DNA of 64,000 nucleotides from Arenicola marina. Its lineage: Eukaryota > Annelida > Polychaeta > Arenicolidae. Below the pieces are notes generated by a model. That model made no database searches. It was not told where the DNA came from and saw only the letters and a list, made by a program, of their open reading frames with translations. The stretch's first letter is position 1, and every line of letters starts with the position of its first letter. Position numbers and translations under genes: made by a program. Below are positions 58,830 to 64,000 of this stretch, piece by piece. The DNA lies in contig OZ025257.1 of assembly GCA_964019135.1 (NCBI GenBank), forward strand, positions 24,598,352 through 24,662,351, in the 5' to 3' direction.

Positions 58830-61800
58830 TAACATTAACTGTGAACTGTCAGGCTCACATGGCTACAACTCTCTGAATTGTCAGGCTCACATAGCTACAA
58901 CTCTCTGAACTGTCATGATCACATATCTACAACTCTCCAAACTGTCATGATCACATATCTACAACTCTGAACTGTCAGGCTCACATAGCTACAACTCTCT
59001 GAACTGTCAGGCTCACATAGCTACAACTCTCTGAACTGTCAGGCTCACATAGCTACACATCTCTAAACTGTCAGGCTCACATAGCAACAACTTTCCGAAC
59101 TGTCATGATCACATATCTACAACTCTCCAAACTGTCATGATCATATATCTACAACTCTGAACTGTCAGGCTCACATAGCTACAACTCTCTGAACTGCCAG
59201 GCTTGCATAGCTACAACCCTCCGAACTGTCATGATCACATATCTACAACTCTCCAAACTGTCATGATCATATATCTACAACTCTGAACTGTCAGGCTCAC
59301 ATAGCTACAACTCTCTGAACTGCCAGGCTCACATAGCTACAACTCTCCGAACTGTCATGATCACATATCTACAACTCTGAACTGTCAGGCTCACATAGCT
59401 ACAACTCTCTGAACATGCATGCTCTCATGGCTACAACTCTCTGAACATTCATGATCTCATGGCTACAACTCTCTGAACTGTCAGGCTCTCATGGCTACAA
59501 CTCTGAACATTCGTGCTCTCATGGCTACAACTCTAAACATTCATGCTCTCATGGCTACAACTCTCTGAAAATTCGTGCTCTTATGGCTACAACTCTGAAC
59601 ATTCATGCTCTAATGGCTACAACTCTCTGAACATTCATGCTCTCATGGCTACAACTCTCTGAGCATTCATGCTCCCATAGTTACAACTCTCTGAACATTC
59701 AAGCTCTCATGGCTACAACACTGAACATGCATGCTCTCATGGCTACAACTCTCTGAACATTCATGCTCTCATAGCTACAACTCTCCGAACATGCATGTTC
59801 TCATGACTACAACTCTGAACATTCGTGCTCTCATGGATACAACTCTCTGAACTGTCATGCTCTCGTGGCTACAACTCTCTGAACTGTCATGCTATCAGGG
59901 CTACAACTCTGAACATTCATGCTCTCAGGGCTACAACTCTGAACATTCATGCTTACATAGCTACAACTCTCGGAACTGTCATGCACTCATGGCTACAACT
60001 CTCTGACATTCATGCTCTCATGGCTACAACTCTGAACATGCATGCTCTCATAGTTACAACTCTCTAAACATCCATGCTCTTATGGCTACAACTCTGAACA
60101 TGCATGCTCTCATGGCTAAAACTCTCTGAACACTCATGCTGTCATGGTTACAACTCTCTGAACACCCATGCTCTCATGGCTACAACTCTCTGAACATTCA
60201 TGCTCTCATGGTAACAACTCTCTGAACATTCATGTTTTCATGGTTACAACTCTGGAAATTTATGTTCTCATGGCGACAAGTCCCTGAACATTCATGCTCT
60301 CATGCCTACAACTCTCTGTACATTCATGCCCTCATGACTACAACTCTCTTCTGTACATTCATGCTCTCATGGCTAAAACTCACTGAACATTCATGCTCTC
60401 ATAGCCACAACTCTCTGAACATGCATGTTCTCATGACTACAACTCTGAACATTCGTGCTTTCATGGATACAACTCTCTGAACTGTCATGCTCTCATGGCT
60501 ACAACTTTCTGAACATTCATGCGCTCAGAGCTACAACTCGGAACATGCATGCTCTCATGGCTATAACTCTGAACATTCAGGCTTACATAGCTACAACTCG
60601 CGGAACTGTCATGCACTCATGGCTAAAACTCTCTGAACTCTCATGCTGTCATGGTTACAACTCTCTGAACATTCATGCTCTCATGGCTACAACTCTCTGA
60701 ACATTCATGCTCTCATGGTGACAACTCTCTGAACATTCATGCTCTCATGGTTACAACTCTGAACATTCATGCTCCCATGGTTACAACTCTCTGACCATTC
60801 ATGCTCTCATAGCTACAACTCTGGAAATTTATGCTCTCATAGCTACAACTCGCTGAACATTCATGCTCTCATGGCTACAACTCTCTGTACATTCATGCCC
60901 TCATGACTACAACTCTCTTCTGTACATTCATGCTCTCATGGCTAAAACTCCCAGGAACATGTATGTTCTCATGGCTACAACTCTGAACTGTCATGTTCTC
61001 ATGGCTACAACTCTGAACTGTCATGCTCTCATGGCTACAACTCTCTGAACTGTCAGGCTCACATAGCTACAACTCTCTGAACTGCCAGGCTCACACAGCT
61101 AAAAGTCTCTGAACTGCCAGCATCACATAACTAGAACAATTCGAACTGCTAGGATCACATAGCTACAACTTTCTGAACTGTCATGATCACATAGCTACAA
61201 CTCTTCGAAACGTCAGGACCACATAGCTACAACTCTTTGAACGGTCAGGCTCACATAGCTACAACTCTCGGAACTGTCAGGCTCACATAGCTACAACTCT
61301 CCAAACTGTCAGGATCACAACTTTCTCAACTGAAATGATCACTTAGCTACAACTCTCTGGGTTGTTCTACTCATATAACTGCAGCTCAATGAACACCCAT
61401 GCTTTCATGGCTACCACTCTTTGAACTGCCACATCCACATAGCTACAACTCTCTGAACATGCATGCTCTCATGGCTACAACTCTCTGAACATTCATGCTC
61501 TCATGGCTACAACTCTCTGAACTGTCATGCTCTCATGGCTACAACTCTGAACATTCGTGCTCTCATGGCTACAACTCTAAACATTCATGCTCTCATGGCT
61601 ACAACGTTCTGAAAATTCGTGCTCTTATGGCTACAACTCTGAACATTCATGCTCTAATGGCTACAACTCTCTGAACATTCATGCTCTCATGGCTACAACT
61701 ATCTGTGCATTCATGCCCTCATGACTACAACTCTGTACATTCATGCTCTCATGGCCACAACTCTGAACATTCATGCTCTCATGGCTACAACTCTCTGAGC

Positions 61801-63770
61801 ATTCATGCTCCTATGGTTACAACTCTCTGAACAATCAAGCTCTCATGGCTACAACTCTGAACATGCATGCTCTCATGGCTACAACTCTCTGATCATTCAT
61901 GCTCTCATAGCTACAACTGTCTGAACATGCATGCTTTCATGACTACAGCTCTGAACATTCGTGCTCTCATGGATACAACTCTCTGAACTGTCATGCTCTC
62001 ATGGCTACAACTCTCTGAACATTCATGCTCTAAGGGCTACAACTCTGAACATTCATGCTCTCATGGCTACAACTCTGAACATTCATGCTTACATAGCTAC
62101 AACTCTCGGAACTGTCATGCACTCATGGTTACAACTCTCTGACATTCATGCTCTCATGGCTAAAAGTCTGAACATGCATGCTCTCTTGGTTACAACTCTG
62201 AACATCCATGCTCTTATGGCTACAACTCTGAACATGCATGCTCTCATGGCTAAAACTCTCTGAACATTCATGGCCTCATAGCTACAACTCTGAACATGCA
62301 TGTTCTCATGACTACAACTCTGAACATTCGTGCTCTCATGGATACAACTCTCTGAACTGTCATGCTCTCATGGCTACAACTCTCTGAACATTCATGCTCT
62401 CAGGGCTACAACTCTGAACATTCATGCTTACATAGCTACAACTCTCGGAACTGTCATGCACTCATGGCTACAACTCTCTGACATTCATGCTCTCATGGCT
62501 ACAACTCTGAACATGCATGCTCTCATGGTTACAACTCTCTAAACATCCATGCTCTTATGGCTGCAACTCTGAACATGCATGCTCTCATGGCTAAAACTCT
62601 CTGAACACTCATGCTGTCATGGTTACAACTCTCTGAACATTCATGCTCTCATGGCTACAACTCTCTGAACATTCATGCTCTCATGGTAACAACTCTCTGA
62701 ACATTCATGCTCTCATGGTTACAACTCTGAACATTCATGCTCCCATGGTTACAACTCTCTGACCATTCATGCTCTCATGGCTACAACTCTGGAAATTTAT
62801 GCTCTCATGGCTACAACTCGCTGAACATTCATTCTCTCATGGCTAAAACTCCCTGAACATGTATGTTCTCATGGCTACAACTCTGAACTGTCATGCTCTC
62901 ATGGCTACAACTCTCTGAACATTCATGCTCTCATGGCTACAACTCTGAACATTCATGCTCTCATGGCTACAACTCTGTACATTCCTGCTCTCATGGCTAA
63001 AACTCTCTGTACATTCATGCTCTCATGGCTACAACTCTGAACATTCATGCTCTCATGGTTACAACTCTGAACATTCATGCTCCAATGGTTACAACTCTCC
63101 AACCATTCATGCTCTCATAGCTACAACTCTGAACATGCATGCTCTCATGGCTACAACTCTCTGAACATGCATGTTCTCATGGCTACAACTCTGAACTGCC
63201 ATGTTCTCATGGCTGCAACTCTGAACATGCATGCTCTCATGGCTACAACTCTGAACTGTCATGCTCTCGTGGCTACAAGTCTGAACTGTCATGCTCTCAT
63301 GGCTACAAGTCTCTGAACTGTCATGTTCTCATGGTTACAACTCTCTCAACATGCATGTTCTCATGGCTACAACTCTGAACTCTCATGCTCTCATGGCTAC
63401 AACTCTGAACTGTCATGCTCTCATGACTGCAACTCTGATCATTCATGCTCTCATGGCTACAACTCTCTGAACATGCATGCTGTCATGGCTACAACTCTGT
63501 ACATGCATGCTCTCATGGCTATAACTCTGAACTGTCATACTCTCATGGTTACTACTCTCTGAACATGCATGTTCTCATGGCTACAACTCTGAACTGCCAT
63601 GTTCTCATGGCTGCAACTCTGAACATGCATGCTCTCATGGCTACAACTCTGAACTGTCATGCTCTCGTGGCTACAAATCTCTGAACTGTTATGCTCTCAT
63701 GGCTACAAATCTCTGAACTGTTATGCTTTCATGGCTACAACTCTCTACTGTAATGCTCACATAATTACAA
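58830..63770. repeat. 4.9-kb minisatellite of 30/32-bp units
   Basis: Units such as 'catgctctcatggctacaac' followed by 'tctgaacatt' or 'tctctgaacatt'. Left part (58850-59400) and 61040-61330 use a 'gtcaggctcacatagc' variant. Blocks of many units are repeated: about 59750-60130 resembles 61890-62260 and 62290-62620, and about 63130-63300 resembles 63560-63690. Repeated Met-Leu-Ser-Trp open frames follow the unit length and are not genes. Confidence 0.96.
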
Positions 63771-64000
63771 CTCTTTGGCGAAAACCGTCGTGTGCGCAAT
63801 ATAGGCGAAAACTGTCCCGTGCACAATACAGGCGAAAACTGTCATGCTTGACAATACATGCAGAAACTGTCACAAGCACAATACAAGAGAAAGCTGTCCC
63901 GAGCACAAAGTTCCAAAAACTGCCACCTGCACACTACAAGCGAAGAGTGACGGGTGCACACTACAAATGAGCAGTGTCACGCGCACAATGTATCAAAAGC
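63771..64000. repeat. 27-28 bp tandem repeat, edge cut
   Basis: About eight units built on 'ggcgaaaactgtc' and 'gtgcacaataca', degenerating to the right. It runs off the window. Confidence 0.88.

Noticed and set aside
59825-63970. Repeated Met-Leu-Ser-Trp-type frames
   Set aside because: Translations of the 30/32-bp repeat, interrupted irregularly.

Overview
The window is nuclear DNA of a multicellular animal. It has intron-rich genes with GT/AG splice sites, a secreted protein and an EGF/CUB ectodomain protein, no bacterial gene organisation, and a very large share of tandem repeats and short inverted-repeat elements. Repeat style, compact introns and EGF/CUB architecture resemble a marine invertebrate deuterostome such as a lancelet; that assignment is inference, not proven by any marker gene here.

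Left part (1-36.6 kb): a tandem family of one secreted-protein gene, all on the minus strand. The central copy (14770-26850) can be reconstructed as eight exons that add up to exactly 430 codons, with a signal peptide, a TATA box, a CCAAT box and a poly(A) signal. Its fifth intron is filled by a 9.2-kb minisatellite (15905-25127). Two further copies (3451-5824 and 30512-32721) lie in a segmental duplication of at least 9.5 kb (1-9690 and 27240-36590). Both lack exons 5-7 and the end of exon 4, and share a 7-base loss in exon 2, so they look like duplicated pseudogenes. A 2.8-kb block made of nested inverted-repeat elements occurs three times (6868, 9987, 33764). A 46-49 bp minisatellite sits upstream of each gene copy, as one unit or as an expanded array.

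Middle (36.6-47.6 kb): no convincing gene. It holds a G-run-rich minisatellite, small inverted-repeat elements, a 21-bp AT-rich tandem repeat, and a 5.8-kb minisatellite of 31-bp units with higher-order structure.

Right part (47.6-58.3 kb): the 5' part of a minus-strand gene for a type II membrane protein. A cytoplasmic tail and signal anchor are followed by seven alternating pairs of EGF exons (14 EGF domains), then a complete CUB domain and the first exon of a second one. All joins are phase 1. The EGF pairs arose by tandem duplication of units of about 0.9-1.07 kb, and their introns carry copies of a tRNA-derived SINE. From 58.83 kb to the end the window is again minisatellite (30/32-bp units, then a 27-28-bp family).

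The two genes are not obviously functionally linked; both encode extracellular products and both have grown by tandem duplication. The most interesting signal is that the 9.2-kb intronic array appears to be an amplification of the branchpoint segment of that intron.
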